Source: Chamaelirium japonicum
Taxonomy: Eukaryota; Streptophyta; Magnoliopsida; Liliales; Melanthiaceae
Length of the DNA: 64,000 nt
Assembly (NCBI GenBank): GCA_947650365.1
Contig: OX393551.1
Coordinates: forward strand, 64,531,644 to 64,595,643
Direction of reading: 5' to 3'
A model generated the notes under the pieces. That model was not told where the DNA came from and searched no databases. It worked only from the letters and a program-made list of their open reading frames with translations. A program made the translations under genes and the position numbers. Positions within the stretch are counted from its first letter, which is position 1. Every line of letters begins with the position of its first letter. Shown piece after piece: positions 1-9,594 of this stretch.

Positions 1-368
1 CATGCTAAATCACTGAAATGTGAATACGTAAAATCATATATGTCATACATTATCAACATGTAAAATGAATCAAATTATGTTACTATTAAAACCCTAGTCT
101 CTAATATTTATTATGAAACAAATTAAGAATAATAAACAAATCATAAAAATTTAGCACAACCCTAAAATTGGAGAAATAGAAGCACTATAGGATAAATCAC
201 ATATATATAGAAAGATAACTCAAAGAGAAAAAAAAAATCCATAAGCAAGCTATAACATTAACCCTAGTAAAATGAACACGATACAAACTGTAACTTCGGA
301 GATATAGATAAATAGGTAAGATAAGTCATAAGAAATGGTTGTGAAGTATGTGGATCATACGTACATTG

Positions 369-399
<31 letters not shown>

Positions 400-1239
400 A
401 TTATATAGGCCACCCGTCTAAGCTGTGGCCAAGGCGACCGGGCCTAAAAAGGCCTAGGCGATGCCTTGACAACACTACTGCGATTATTAATGTTCCCAAA
501 GAGGATGTGAAAATTACATTCAATGTCTCACACAACAGAGGATGCATTCTCTCTTCACCCAAGGTTAGAAATGGTTATAAATTATTTTTTTAACTCAGAC
601 AAACATGATAGTCCTTTTGGAACTTAAAAGAAAAATATAAAAAAAAAAAACATTTTAAAAGTTTCAAGACAAACCAAACCCAAAGCCCTCACCTTTACTC
701 TATCGTATCGTATCCTGTATCGTACATATTGTATCATGTATGATAGTGTATCGTATGATACAATGAAAAAAGATATGCGCGCTCGTATCATATCGTATTG
801 TTTTTCTCCCGAATTGTATCGTACGTATCATGTATCGTAAGATACTAACAACCATGCTAATACTTACTAGAGAGAGCGTACAAATATCTATCTAACAAGG
901 ACTAGCAATACTCATGAGCAATAAAGTAATAGTTAAAGTCGGAAAAGAATCCTTAAATAATAAATAGAGATCATGGCCACTATATTTCAAATGTCAAAAA
1001 TTCTAAGGTCATCTCTTAATTGTCTCATTTTCTTGTTGTGATGGCTTTGGTGAGATGCCTCAGTTCCGTGGTGCAATTCATTTTTAGTTTGGATATCATT
1101 TAATTAACAATGGCAGTCTTAAAGGTTTGTATTGCAAATAAAGTAATCTTGATAATCTGTAAGTTCAGAATAAAATGCGCAATTTGTACATTGAGAACTG
1201 ACTAAACTTATCTCAACTTTTTACCAACACAAATGAAAT
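1..1239. other. AT-rich intergenic DNA, no gene recognised
   Basis: No coding region with recognisable domains is seen on either strand. A short GC-rich piece at about 415-475 has the form aaggcg...ggcgatgcc followed by ttgacaacac. The same ending recurs near 3310-3355 and 20,035-20,152, so it is probably a fragment of a dispersed non-autonomous transposon. The short reading frame at 348-593 crosses poly-A tracts and this repeat piece and is not believed to be a gene. Confidence 0.5.
696..850. repeat. Degenerate ATCGTA/GTATCGTA repeat tract
   Basis: The stretch is built from imperfect copies of GTATCGTA, TATCGTA and GATACAAT in both orientations. A shorter relative lies at about 28,170-28,235 (tatcttatgatac, acgatacatgatatgacaacc). 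It is probably a degenerate palindromic transposon or satellite fragment of unknown family. Confidence 0.45.
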
Positions 1240-1513
1240 ATGCAGAACAAGGGTTTTTCTTCTGAATTTTACAGAAGTTGCAGATCAATTTTCAAGAGAA
1301 AGTATGAATGTTCCATCAGAAGTTGCAGATCAAATCCTATAAGTTCTAGTGGTAGTTTCAGATCAATATCCAAGAGAAGATATGTTTCCGACAAGAGCAG
1401 ATATGTGTTATGTTCAAGGACAAGTTCGGAAGAAGAGTGGTTATAAGAAATCGAGATTGTCAACATATCAGTCCTCTTTGTTGCTCTGTTGATTATTTTT
1501 ACAACAGTCAACA

Positions 1514-1849
1514 GTGATACGAAGAATAACTAGAAGATGGAAATCATGGAATGTGCTGACAATTAAGGATCTCATCGTGGAACATGCTATCTTGCAGGAG
1601 CGTCTGATGCAGGAAGTCGAGTTTGTTCCCGCAACATTCGTTGAGAACCACCCGGTAGCCTCTGATGGTGAGGGAGTGAGGACGAGTTGGGCTGACTTGG
1701 AAGGTATATGCATCATTTGCCTTCTAGAGCTGGATTAGACAGATATTGTTTGCACACTTCCATGCAAGCATCAATTTCATGTGGCATGCATAAGCAAGTG
1801 GCTGGGGATCAGGAGGGTGTGCTCGCTCTGCATCCGGGTTTTAGAATAG
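1514..1849 (+). pseudogene. RING-H2 (ATL-like) E3 ligase relic with one in-frame stop
   Basis: One frame reads through a RING-H2 finger that keeps all eight zinc ligands. The order is CIIC (codons from 1709), then [14 protein letters not shown] and CSLC, which fits C-X2-C...C-X-H-X2-H-X2-C...C-X2-C. RING-H2 proteins are ubiquitin E3 ligases that bind an E2 enzyme through this finger. A TAG at 1736-1738 interrupts the finger between the second and third ligands, and the frame ends at 1849 just after it. No intact N-terminus or membrane segment is seen upstream. A second, more decayed copy lies inverted at 2502-2645. A pseudogene is the likeliest reading. A recent nonsense mutation or a base error cannot be excluded, because the domain is otherwise intact. 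Confidence 0.65.
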
Positions 1850-2645
1850 TCAAGTGGTGTATTTCAATATATTTTTCGAGTTTGAACAATTGGATATGGT
1901 ATAAGTATGACAGCGATGACTCATCAGATTATCAATATTTCCCTACAATGATATGTAGCCAACTTTGAAAAACCATTAAGGTCTTATTTCTTGATTCCGA
2001 TATGTGATTATGATATATAAACTATGAACAATACACGAGATGAGAATACCACATTCAACTCTCTGAATTCCATTGTCAATGCAGTATCAGAGCAGCAAGG
2101 TTACATTCACCTTTTTTTTTAGCATCTCACTGAACTCACTGGACAATCTCTAACCATCCCATGGTTGTGGTTCCGAGCGAATGCAGTAATCGTTATCAAG
2201 GGGTGAGTAGAAGTCGTTAAGGTAGTCTTAGTTTCCTCAAAGAAAAAGGAGCATATCATCATCATCCTCCGATTTGTTTAAGGTACTCCAAAAAAGTCAC
2301 AGCGTTTGATACAGATACAAATACTCAAACTTCGAAATCAAAAAGTAAGACATTAATGGTTTTCAAAGTTTGATACATATTATAGTAGAGAAATATTGAC
2401 AATATGATGAAGATCAGCACTGCCATATCATTGAAAAACATACCACATATAACCTATCCAAATGTTCAAACTTAAAAAATATGTCAAAATACACAAGTCG
2501 ACTATTCTAAAACCCAGATGCAGAGCAGACACACACCCCTATTCCCCGGTCACCTGACTATGCAGGCCACATGAAACTGATACATGAATGGAAGCGTGCA
2601 AATGGTATTTGTATAATCTAGCTCTAGAAGGCAAATGATGCATAG
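1703..2645. repeat. Imperfect inverted duplication containing two RING-H2 relics
   Basis: The plus-strand segment 1703-1986 is matched, with divergence, by the reverse complement of 2345-2645. Matching landmarks are ggttttagaatag beside ctattctaaaacc, and aactttgaaaaaccattaa beside ttaatggttttcaaagtt. The two arms flank about 360 bp of unrelated sequence. The homology covers the RING finger and about 140 bp of 3' sequence, so a gene fragment was duplicated in inverted orientation. Confidence 0.6.
2502..2645 (-). pseudogene. Second RING-H2 relic, inverted copy
   Basis: The reverse strand encodes the same finger as 1703-1849: CIIC (2631-2642), LLELD, then LPFMYQFHVAC and a terminal CLLC. The third zinc ligand Cys has become Phe and the next His has become Tyr. 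A TGA and length changes follow before the last pair. It cannot fold as a RING and is a pseudogene. Shared sequence beyond the finger shows that it and the plus-strand relic come from one duplication. Confidence 0.6.
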
Positions 2646-2868
2646 ATCCTCGGAATCGGACTTGTTCGTCCCGACTCCCTTTACATGCGAAGGATGTCAC
2701 ACTGATGTGAGGGGTGTGGCAGGAAGTCATTGCAATCGTTCGATGAATAGCGAAGATGCTTCGGTAAGTCCTTTGTGAGTGATGCAAGCAGCGTGGAAGG
2801 AAGAATCATCGCAGTTGTCCGATCAATGCGAAGGAAAACGATCAGTACAAAAAGAACTCTAGGGGTAG

Positions 2869-3182
2869 TGTTACTTGTAGTTGTATATCATTGTATAGGA
2901 TATTTTGCCCTACATCGGATACTCAAAGAGTTTCGTTTCCTCGTGTACTTGTATATATACATGGGCACATATCCATATAAAGAGCAACACTTTTTGGCTC
3001 TCCCAAACCAGTGTTTGACATGGTATCATAACATGGGTTCTAGGCCACCGATCTCCTGCATGCTCGTGTACTTATATATATACATGGGTACAAACCATAT
3101 AAAGAGCAACACTTTTTGGCACTCCCAAACCAATGTTTGACATGGTATCAGAACATGGGTTCTAAGCTACCGGTCTCCTGCA
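2869..3182 (+). mobile_element. LTR end plus tRNA-Met primer-binding site, partly duplicated in tandem
   Basis: From 2869 the sequence looks like a short plant LTR. It starts TGTTACTTGT, contains CCCTACATCGG and a TATATATAC tract, and ends TGTTTGACA at 3020. It is followed directly by TGGTATCATAACATGG, a near match to the initiator-tRNA-Met primer site TGGTATCAGAGC. The second half of the LTR and the primer site are repeated at about 3063-3160, with TGGTATCAGAACATGG. No gag or pol follows. It is a remnant of a copia or TRIM-like element whose 3' half was tandemly duplicated. Confidence 0.55.
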
Positions 3183-3518
3183 TCACTGCGTGACCCGGCC
3201 GCCTCCCCCCCTATCCTCCCCACGCCCCAACCCTGCTTCCGCTGCCCCCCTCAAAAAAAAACCCATTGGGGTATAAATTCATGATGCGGGCGGTGCTTAT
3301 GCGTTGTAGCTCTCTTGCGCCCCTAGGCGCCTAGGTGGACCGCATTGACAACCTTGGAAAAACAGCATGAGAACTAGCAATTAAACAAACGGATAGACTA
3401 GTACGGTTGCTTGGCAAAGTAACAAGACAACAATGAAGAAATAAGAAAGCATCAACTTAAGCATAATTTAAAACCAGATGCAGTTCTGGCTTAGTGTTCC
3501 AAATTAAATGACAGGAGA

Positions 3519-3974
3519 TTAAGTAAATCTTAAATTACCTCCAGTTGGTGTAGAGAATTCGCCATGATCAAATCGTTGTGAAGGTGGTGTCCACCGAGGT
3601 GCTTGGAAATTGTCATAAGGGCTGCCGAAATAAGAAAGTGCCCCATCAGAGACAGAATAGTGATGATTTGGATACTGATCACTGCTCAGCACGCTTCTGC
3701 TACGTTTACTGTGTGAGGATATTGATGACCTAGATATAGGAGCTCCTTGAGTCTCATGAGACACTCCATCTGACCGAAACCTGCAATCCCACCTTCTTGA
3801 TGGATGAGGGGAAAAACTTGAATTTATACGCCAATGGGGTTCAGTAGGATCCATGGAACAGTCTCTACTTGTACTAGATTTTGCTTCATGTGGCCCAGCG
3901 GCCACACAACAAAGAGCACCCGTTTTAGCTATTTCTATTGATAACGCGCCAATGAAATGAACACAATGTCCCAA
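3519..3974 (-). CDS. Partial gene, first coding exon of a plant CCVAA N-terminus protein (start codon missing)
   Basis: The minus-strand frame contains GALCCVAAGPHEAK, then a Ser/Arg-rich stretch with SRRWDCRFRSDGVS and QAPRWTPPSQRFD. This resembles, from memory, plant-specific proteins that begin MGALCCVAAR-P and end in a C-terminal RING-type finger. Their biochemical role is not known to me. The exon appears to end at 3539, where GGAG is followed by a GTAATT donor, so the 36 frame bases beyond it are intron. The rest of the gene would lie at lower coordinates, but no further exon was found in 1-3518. The expected ATG before GGTGCTCTTTG is ACG at 3921-3923. The frame stays open upstream to an ATG at 3972-3974, which would add 17 unusual residues. 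Either that ATG is used, initiation is non-AUG, or the locus is a truncated pseudogene. Confidence 0.5.
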   Translation of the reverse strand: MGHCVHFIGALSIEIAKTGALCCVAAGPHEAKSSTSRDCSMDPTEPHWRINSSFSPHPSRRWDCRFRSDGVSHETQGAPISRSSISSHSKRSRSVLSSDQYPNHHYSVSDGALSYFGSPYDNFQAPRWTPPSQRFDHGEFSTPTGGNLRFT

Positions 3975-5705
3975 CTGAATTTTCCGCTTCCTTGCAGATG
4001 AGTATCAAGTACAGCAGCACTCAAAATTAAATGATACATAAATTACCAATGAATCAGCAAGTATTGATCAGGATCCTGTTGCAGAATTAAGAACCAAAAG
4101 TTACAAAGAGCTAGCAAACATATTCAACTTGAATTTACCATACATTGCATACTGATAAATATATGCCAAATTTAAGAAACAACAATAAAATCGCAGAATT
4201 ATTGAAGTTAACTTGTCATGCTGCTACTTTGTTTGTTCAATCCCTCGCTTGCATCTCCCATAAATGATCCGTCTTGCAAGAGAGACAAGTCCCATGCAAC
4301 ATATGTGGGGAAACTACACATCAAATTTCCAAGGATGCTAGATATCTACCTGCATAAAGAAGGAACATCGAGACATACACACATGAGACCTGCTACCTGG
4401 ATAGCTTGGAAATAATCGACATGTCTCCCTACAAAAAACTCCGAAATATCCTTAAACTACATGCCACTTGTAGAATAAACGCAGTTTATATAGAAGCTGA
4501 TGAAAGCACACTTAATAACTCCAATAAAAAGGCAGGCATTTATTTGGACGGGCGACATTCATATTAATTATTAAGAAGATTCGGCATAAAAGGAATTCTA
4601 CTTGGGGTGAGATGTTGACCATTTACTATAAAACCTAAAAATAAATCTTTTTGGGGGTGTAGTAAAGGAACTTGTTAGAACCCACAAGGGGAAGTAAATC
4701 AATAAAATTTGCCAAAAAAAGATTCTTATTTACGCAGAAAAACTTCTTTGCTTGAATGGCAAAACTCCATATTGTAAAAAATCTATCCAAGCCGTTTAAT
4801 GCCAAGATAAACGAAACAAGAAAATTGCTTTTGGATAAAGAACTCATTGCTTCTCCCATGGATCAAGTAACATGGCATGCAACATATGCTTTCAAGGCGT
4901 CATCTATCTAACATCAGGATTTTATTTCTACTATAGCTATGTCGACGAGCATGGAAACATATTAATGTGTTTAGAGACTTGGGATGGAGTTGATAATCAT
5001 CATCCAAGCTTGTAACCAATCTGAGACGGGTCATCGGATCGACGATAAGGGTGATTGACAAATAGAGATGGAATCAATAACATGCCCAATTGACAACACT
5101 TGAGCTAACAAGGTAACTTGGATTGTCAAACATGTCAAACCCACCAATAAAAATCACAACTTTTTTACCTGAAAAGTGGAGATTTTTTTTTTTTTTGGTA
5201 ACAAAGAGAGAAGAATATTAGAGAAATGGGATCACACATATCACTGCAACCATTTGTAAACTTGTTCTCCTAGCTTGGATATTGGCATTCCAATCTTTCA
5301 AAAGTAAAATTCAAATGTCTGTCCTCCAAAAAAAAAAACGGTCCGCTAGTAAATGAAGTATAGCGGGTATCCTCCGGCAAAAAAAATTGAAATAACCAAG
5401 ATAAAAGATCGAATAAATAAGCGAGAAATCCCATCTGACGGACTCCTCCGTAAAATATATATTTAAAATAAAAATAAAAATAAAAAAAAGGGTGATCGAC
5501 CTTAAACAAAATTTGGGGGAACAGAAGAGCAAGAAATTAAACCGACCCAGACGAAAAAATCGAATCTTGGGGCGGAATAAACCGAGAAACCGGATTCCTG
5601 AACATGAAATTACATGCAGCCGCGTGACCCCTGATGAGGAAAACAAGGGGGAAATGAATTCCAGGGAACGGAGCGAAACAGGGAAATGGAGAGAAATAGA
5701 AATAC
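3975..5705 (-). other. Probable 5' intron and leader region of the minus-strand CCVAA gene
   Basis: No coding domain is seen here. Small frames such as 4635-4859 and 5311-5646 are low-complexity. If the CCVAA gene is transcribed from near 5.85 kb, most of this stretch is a 5' UTR intron running from the GT donor at 5705-5704 to an acceptor not far above 3974. Several AG sites near 3930-4000 could serve, and I could not choose between them. Confidence 0.35.
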
Positions 5706-5855
5706 CTGGTAGGAATCGTTCTAGGGCTTGGGAGTGTTAAAGGGAACGGGGCAAGCGGATGGAAGAGGGTCAGCAGGGCTAGAGGACCGAGCCTTGACAA
5801 TAGGGAGCGAGCGTGGTGAGAGAGACGACCCCTGACGTCTCCCTCTCCTATCTTT
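5706..5855 (-). promoter_or_regulatory. Candidate 5' UTR exon and promoter of the minus-strand gene
   Basis: On the minus strand an AT-rich segment (ttatttaatt at about 5880-5895) is followed by CT-rich leader-like sequence. That runs to CCTACCAG, with a GTATTT splice donor at 5705. Pyrimidine-rich leaders with an intron before the start codon are common in plant genes. This is inference from composition and one donor-like site. No transcript evidence can be read from DNA. Confidence 0.3.
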
Positions 5856-5936
5856 TCTCTCTCTACCTATCCGCTACTGCTCTAATTAAATAAGCATTAA
5901 AAAATGCCACGCCTAACTCCCCATTGGATTTTATTT

Positions 5937-6198
5937 GGGTAAATTACACTTTGCCCCACTAAAGTTTAGTTCAAAAACACTTAAACCCTCTTAGTTTATT
6001 TTGTTCCAAATAGATGGCTAAAGTTTGAAATATTAACACAATATCCCTTTTCTCAACTACTTAATTTCCTCATTGGGTTATTTTTATGTGATCAATACTA
6101 AATTGAAGTACACAAAATGTAGTTTTTTAACTATAGAGGGGTTAAGTGTTTTTTAGCAAAACTTTTAAGGATGAAAAGTGTAATTATGTTTCTTTTTT
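5937..6198. mobile_element. MITE-like element with GGGTAAATTACAC-type end
   Basis: The left end reads GGGTAAATTACACTTTGCCC. The right end, reverse-complemented, reads ATAATTACACTTTTCATCC, giving imperfect terminal inverted repeats. The same terminal motif begins a much cleaner element at 23,534. The interior is AT-rich with no coding capacity. Confidence 0.4.
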
Positions 6199-6527
6199 TT
6201 TATTGGACCTGCCAAGCAGTCAAAGAACAGAGCGCTAGAGCAAGAGCTTAAAGAGATTCGTAGATCTAAAAGAGGAAGGTAGTATAATTTTGTTGTTTTA
6301 ATTAAATTTCATAATCCCGTGGACATGATATCAACGGTCATAATTTGCACACCGCCACAAAGCGGCCTTGACGGAAAGTTTGCTCCAGAGTGTCCATACC
6401 AGAAGTCGAACATGGAACCTCTCCAACACGAGTGAGAGGAAGTACTTGGTCTATGAAGAGGTCACGTGCAATGCACATGTTGTAGATGGAGCATCTGAAA
6501 ATGGAATGGGTCGTGTGGTGTGGTTAT

Positions 6528-6930
6528 CTCAAAGCATCTCCAATGAGCTCCCAGGGCTTTCATCCTTCGATACTATAGTGAAACAAACGGTGCTCCAACG
6601 GGCTCTGAAGTCATCCACCATAGTAGCATTTCACTATAGTTGCGAACGAAATAGCGTTTGTTATTATGTGGTCCCCGCTCTCGAGTGAATCACGTTGCTA
6701 CCATCAAATGAATCACGCCCCGAGCGTATCCCCACTATTCTTATCGCAACACACTGTGACAGCTGGGATGGGTTCCCAGCGAATCACGCAACCTACACAT
6801 TGAATAGGGGAGGGCTCTAGGAGCCGTTGGAGCGTTCTTCAATCCTTACTCCCTATCTTGCCAACATGGCAGTTAGGAGCTCCTAGAATAGGGAATGTAC
6901 CTAGAAATCTGTTGGAGATACTCTTATGAC
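6528..6930. mobile_element. Small TIR element with GCATCTCCAA-type ends
   Basis: AAAGCATCTCCAATGAGC on the left faces TTGGAGATACTCTT on the right. These ends are typical of plant non-autonomous DNA transposons. The interior repeats the sense of the ends (ccaacgggct, gccgttggagcg). The 106-aa frame at 6368-6688 runs across the left end and is not credible as a gene. I could not identify a convincing target duplication. Confidence 0.4.
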
Positions 6931-7244
6931 TTTTCAGGAGAACCATTAGTGAGTGTATTTTATTATTGAAAAAAATTATATAGCGTAAAGGAAAATTGGG
7001 GTTTTCCTATCAAAACCATTATATTTAATTCATGAAAAAGAATGACCCCCAAAGAAAAATAATTTTAGTGTAACCAAAATTTCAGTCAAAAATGGTTCAC
7101 ATAATTTCCACCAAAACTTACCTCGAACATTTCTTGCTCGCCAACTTTTTATCCCTCTTCCATCCTTCATTAACCATTTATGGTGTTTTTGGAGATAGGA
7201 ACACATTCCACGGCCTTTTCTAAATGGTTGGGGCAAGAGTGCAA

Positions 7245-7400
7245 CCAGTTTGCTATGGTGTGTCTAGCTTGAGAGGAACACAAGGATCTTCCAGAACCAG
7301 CAGAAGACAGTGGACGATATCTTCCACGATGTTTGTTGGCAGTCCATGCTATGGGGAGACATAGTATAGCTTTTGTTTTGGGATGTTGGGGTGAGATTTT
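7245..7400 (+). pseudogene. Relic of the C-terminal end of an L1-type LINE
   Basis: The plus-strand frame reads WCV, stop, LERNTRIFQNQQKTVDD, then WQSMLWGD. This matches the W-x2-W-x-ERN-RRIF...SLWG pattern at the C-terminus of plant L1 LINE ORF2. Two in-frame stops are present. The upstream 7130-7245 piece is compatible with the same ORF but is too decayed to read. A spacer with no reverse transcriptase lies before it. Confidence 0.5.
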
Positions 7401-7924
7401 TTTTTCTTCTATGAGTCCTTTTTCAGGGCCTGAAGTAAGCTGGGGGCTACAACGGGCATGTAGGTAATCTGGATGACCTCTTTAAGTACTCCCTCCAACT
7501 CTACCTTAGAGTTGGTTATTTTCTTATCATAAATGAACAGGTTGGGGTCTGCTTACCCCCCTTCCACTATAGGGATGCTAATTATTCTAACAAAACAATT
7601 TTCCTCAAACATGAAAAATAAAATAATCTAGATTTTCGATCACTAGTTTTTTAGATAACTAAATGCTAGTAAGGAAAACTACTATTTCTTTCAAACTATT
7701 CATTAACAAGATACAGTAATGTGAAAGAAAATTGAGGTTTTCAGCAATATTTAGTTGGTCAACTTGTAAGAAAATACGGTCCCCATAGAAAATAAGTTTG
7801 TAGTGAAATTAGTTTTTTTTGTCAAAATTGTTATAAATATTTTTTTGAAAAACTCACAAGAAATACATGAAAGTAAAAGAAGTCAATTTATTTGTCAAAT
7901 TTCCTTTTTGTTTTCTAGGTGCAA

Positions 7925-8480
7925 TGGGCAGCACCTCCATCGAGTCCCCTTCCCCCTCTCCTTCCTCCCCTTTTTCCTTTCCCTCGCCATGCTCATCATC
8001 ATACCCTTACCTCTCATGTCCAAACCCCATCATCAAAGTCGTTGAACATCACTCGACAACACAGAACTGAACTTGCAGAAAAATATTCAACAATATAATG
8101 TCGAGTAATGGTCCGACAGTCTTCCATAAAACAAAGTTCGACAACATACTACCGAACATATTGAAGAACATTTGGCAGTATATTGCCGAATGTTCGTTTG
8201 TAAGTTCGGCCATGTGTTGCTGAATGGCTTTGATGATGGATTTTGAGCATGGGAGGTGGGGTATGGTGATGGGTATGGCGAGGGCAAGAAGAAAAAGGGA
8301 GGAGGAAGGGAAGGAAGGAGAGGGGGAAAGGACCTCGACAGAGGTGCCGACATTGGAGTTGATTGGGTATGGGTATGGAGGTGGGTTATGGTGATGGGTA
8401 TGGCGAGGGAAAGGAGGGACAAAGGAGAGGAGGAAGGGGTCTTGATAGAGGTGCCGGCGTCGGATGTGATGGTTTAATCG
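7925..8480. repeat. Inverted and tandem G/A-rich duplication
   Basis: A pyrimidine-rich stretch at about 7930-8060 (ccttccccctctccttcc, cctcgccatgctcat, catcaaagtc) is mirrored by a purine-rich reverse complement at about 8220-8340. The latter is then tandemly repeated at about 8375-8470 (ggttatggtgatgggtatgg, gatagaggtgccg). The spacer has short inverted words (gtcgagtaatggtccgac, gttcggcaacatactaccg). The long frames on both strands here reflect this purine/pyrimidine bias rather than genes. Confidence 0.5.
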
Positions 8481-8646
8481 TGTACGTGGGATGGATGAGG
8501 CGAGGTATGTTGGGAGAGAGGGTTATGGGGTATGTGCGTGCGCTCGTGCAAGGGGTGGGTGGGTTGTTAATGATCACCCTATCACAATAATTGGAAATGA
8601 TTGAAAAACGGGTTCTAAATAGTAATTGTGGGGTATGAATAAAAAG

Positions 8647-8647
<1 letters not shown>

Positions 8648-8678
<31 letters not shown>

Positions 8679-8680
8679 GT
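8648..8680. repeat. (TTA)n trinucleotide microsatellite
   Basis: About ten consecutive TTA units are visible. The poly-Leu frame at 8626-8814 is produced by this tract. Confidence 0.85.
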
Positions 8681-8743
8681 TTTGTGTAGTCAGCTACAGC
8701 TTACAGGAAACACAACATTGGCACCAACCGGCCCCCGGTCAAG

Positions 8744-8979
8744 TAGGGTTGGCAATTTTGGACCGACACGAAATTAGTGGGTTCGAGTCTGGGTTAAACG
8801 AGGTCGGGTCGTAAAATGGGTCGACACGACTAACCCGTTTAGTAAACGGGTCGGGTTTGGGTTTTGTCTCTGACCAGTTTGCCCCGTTTAAAAATCATCG
8901 GGTCGGGTCTACCCAGTGTCCAATCATGTGCGGTGGGTTCAAGGGACGACTGTGATCAAGACACCCATGAGAGAGAGAG

Positions 8980-9040
<61 letters not shown>

Positions 9041-9466
9041 GGGGGGAGGCTGGCAATCGGGGTCGGAGATCAATGATTGGCGAGGTGCAGCTGATGATCG
9101 ATTTCGTAGATTGATGATCGGTGAGGTGCAGCTAGCGATCAGGGTCAGAGAATGGCTTTGTCGCTTTGGAAATCGGAGATCTGGCGTCGCCGCGTCGAAG
9201 ATCGGGCATCGGATCGGGGCGTCAGGCGACATGCACCTGAGATTGGGTGTCAGAGATCGCCGACTTCGCTACCCCCTGCTCTCTATCTGTCTCTTTCTCT
9301 CTCGCACTCACCCCCATATTTAAACAGGTCTTAGCGGGTCTTACCGGGTCTACCCGTTTATAAAACGGGTCGGGTACGGGTTTAGGGTCTCGTTAGCTAA
9401 ACGGGTTGGGTCCGGGTTTAGGGGTCTTGGACACGACACGAACACGACATGACCCGACCCATTGCA
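8744..9466. mobile_element. ACCCG/GGGTC-rich hAT-like element directly upstream of MED27
   Basis: The left end TAGGGTTGGCAATTTTGG resembles the TAGGGGTGRCAAT end of the clear hAT element at 38,735. The right end gacccgacccattgc matches its inner right end. Both flanks are rich in GGGTCGGG and CCCGTTTA repeats in opposite orientation. The last bases of the right end are missing, so the possible target duplication CGGTCAAG / CGTCAGG is imperfect. The interior carries a (GA)n tract. The right end lies about 130 bp before the MED27 start codon. Confidence 0.5.
8969..9038. repeat. (GA)n microsatellite
   Basis: About 35 GA units with one interruption. It explains the RERERE and SLSLSL frames on the two strands. 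Confidence 0.9.
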
Positions 9467-9594
9467 CGTCAGGATTTTGAGACGGCTACACAAGAGCGGG
9501 TGCGACCATCTTGGTGTAGCCGCAGTCTCTTGCCCAATCTTAAATTAGAACGAAAAGCGGTGAAAGGGTGGTCGACTACAGCGGCGGAGGGACG

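Noticed and set aside
6368..6688. 106-aa plus-strand frame
   Set aside because: It runs into the terminal repeat of a MITE-like element and has no recognisable domain.
8916..9323. Arg-Glu and Ser-Leu repeat frames on both strands
   Set aside because: Produced by the (GA)n microsatellite inside a hAT-like element.
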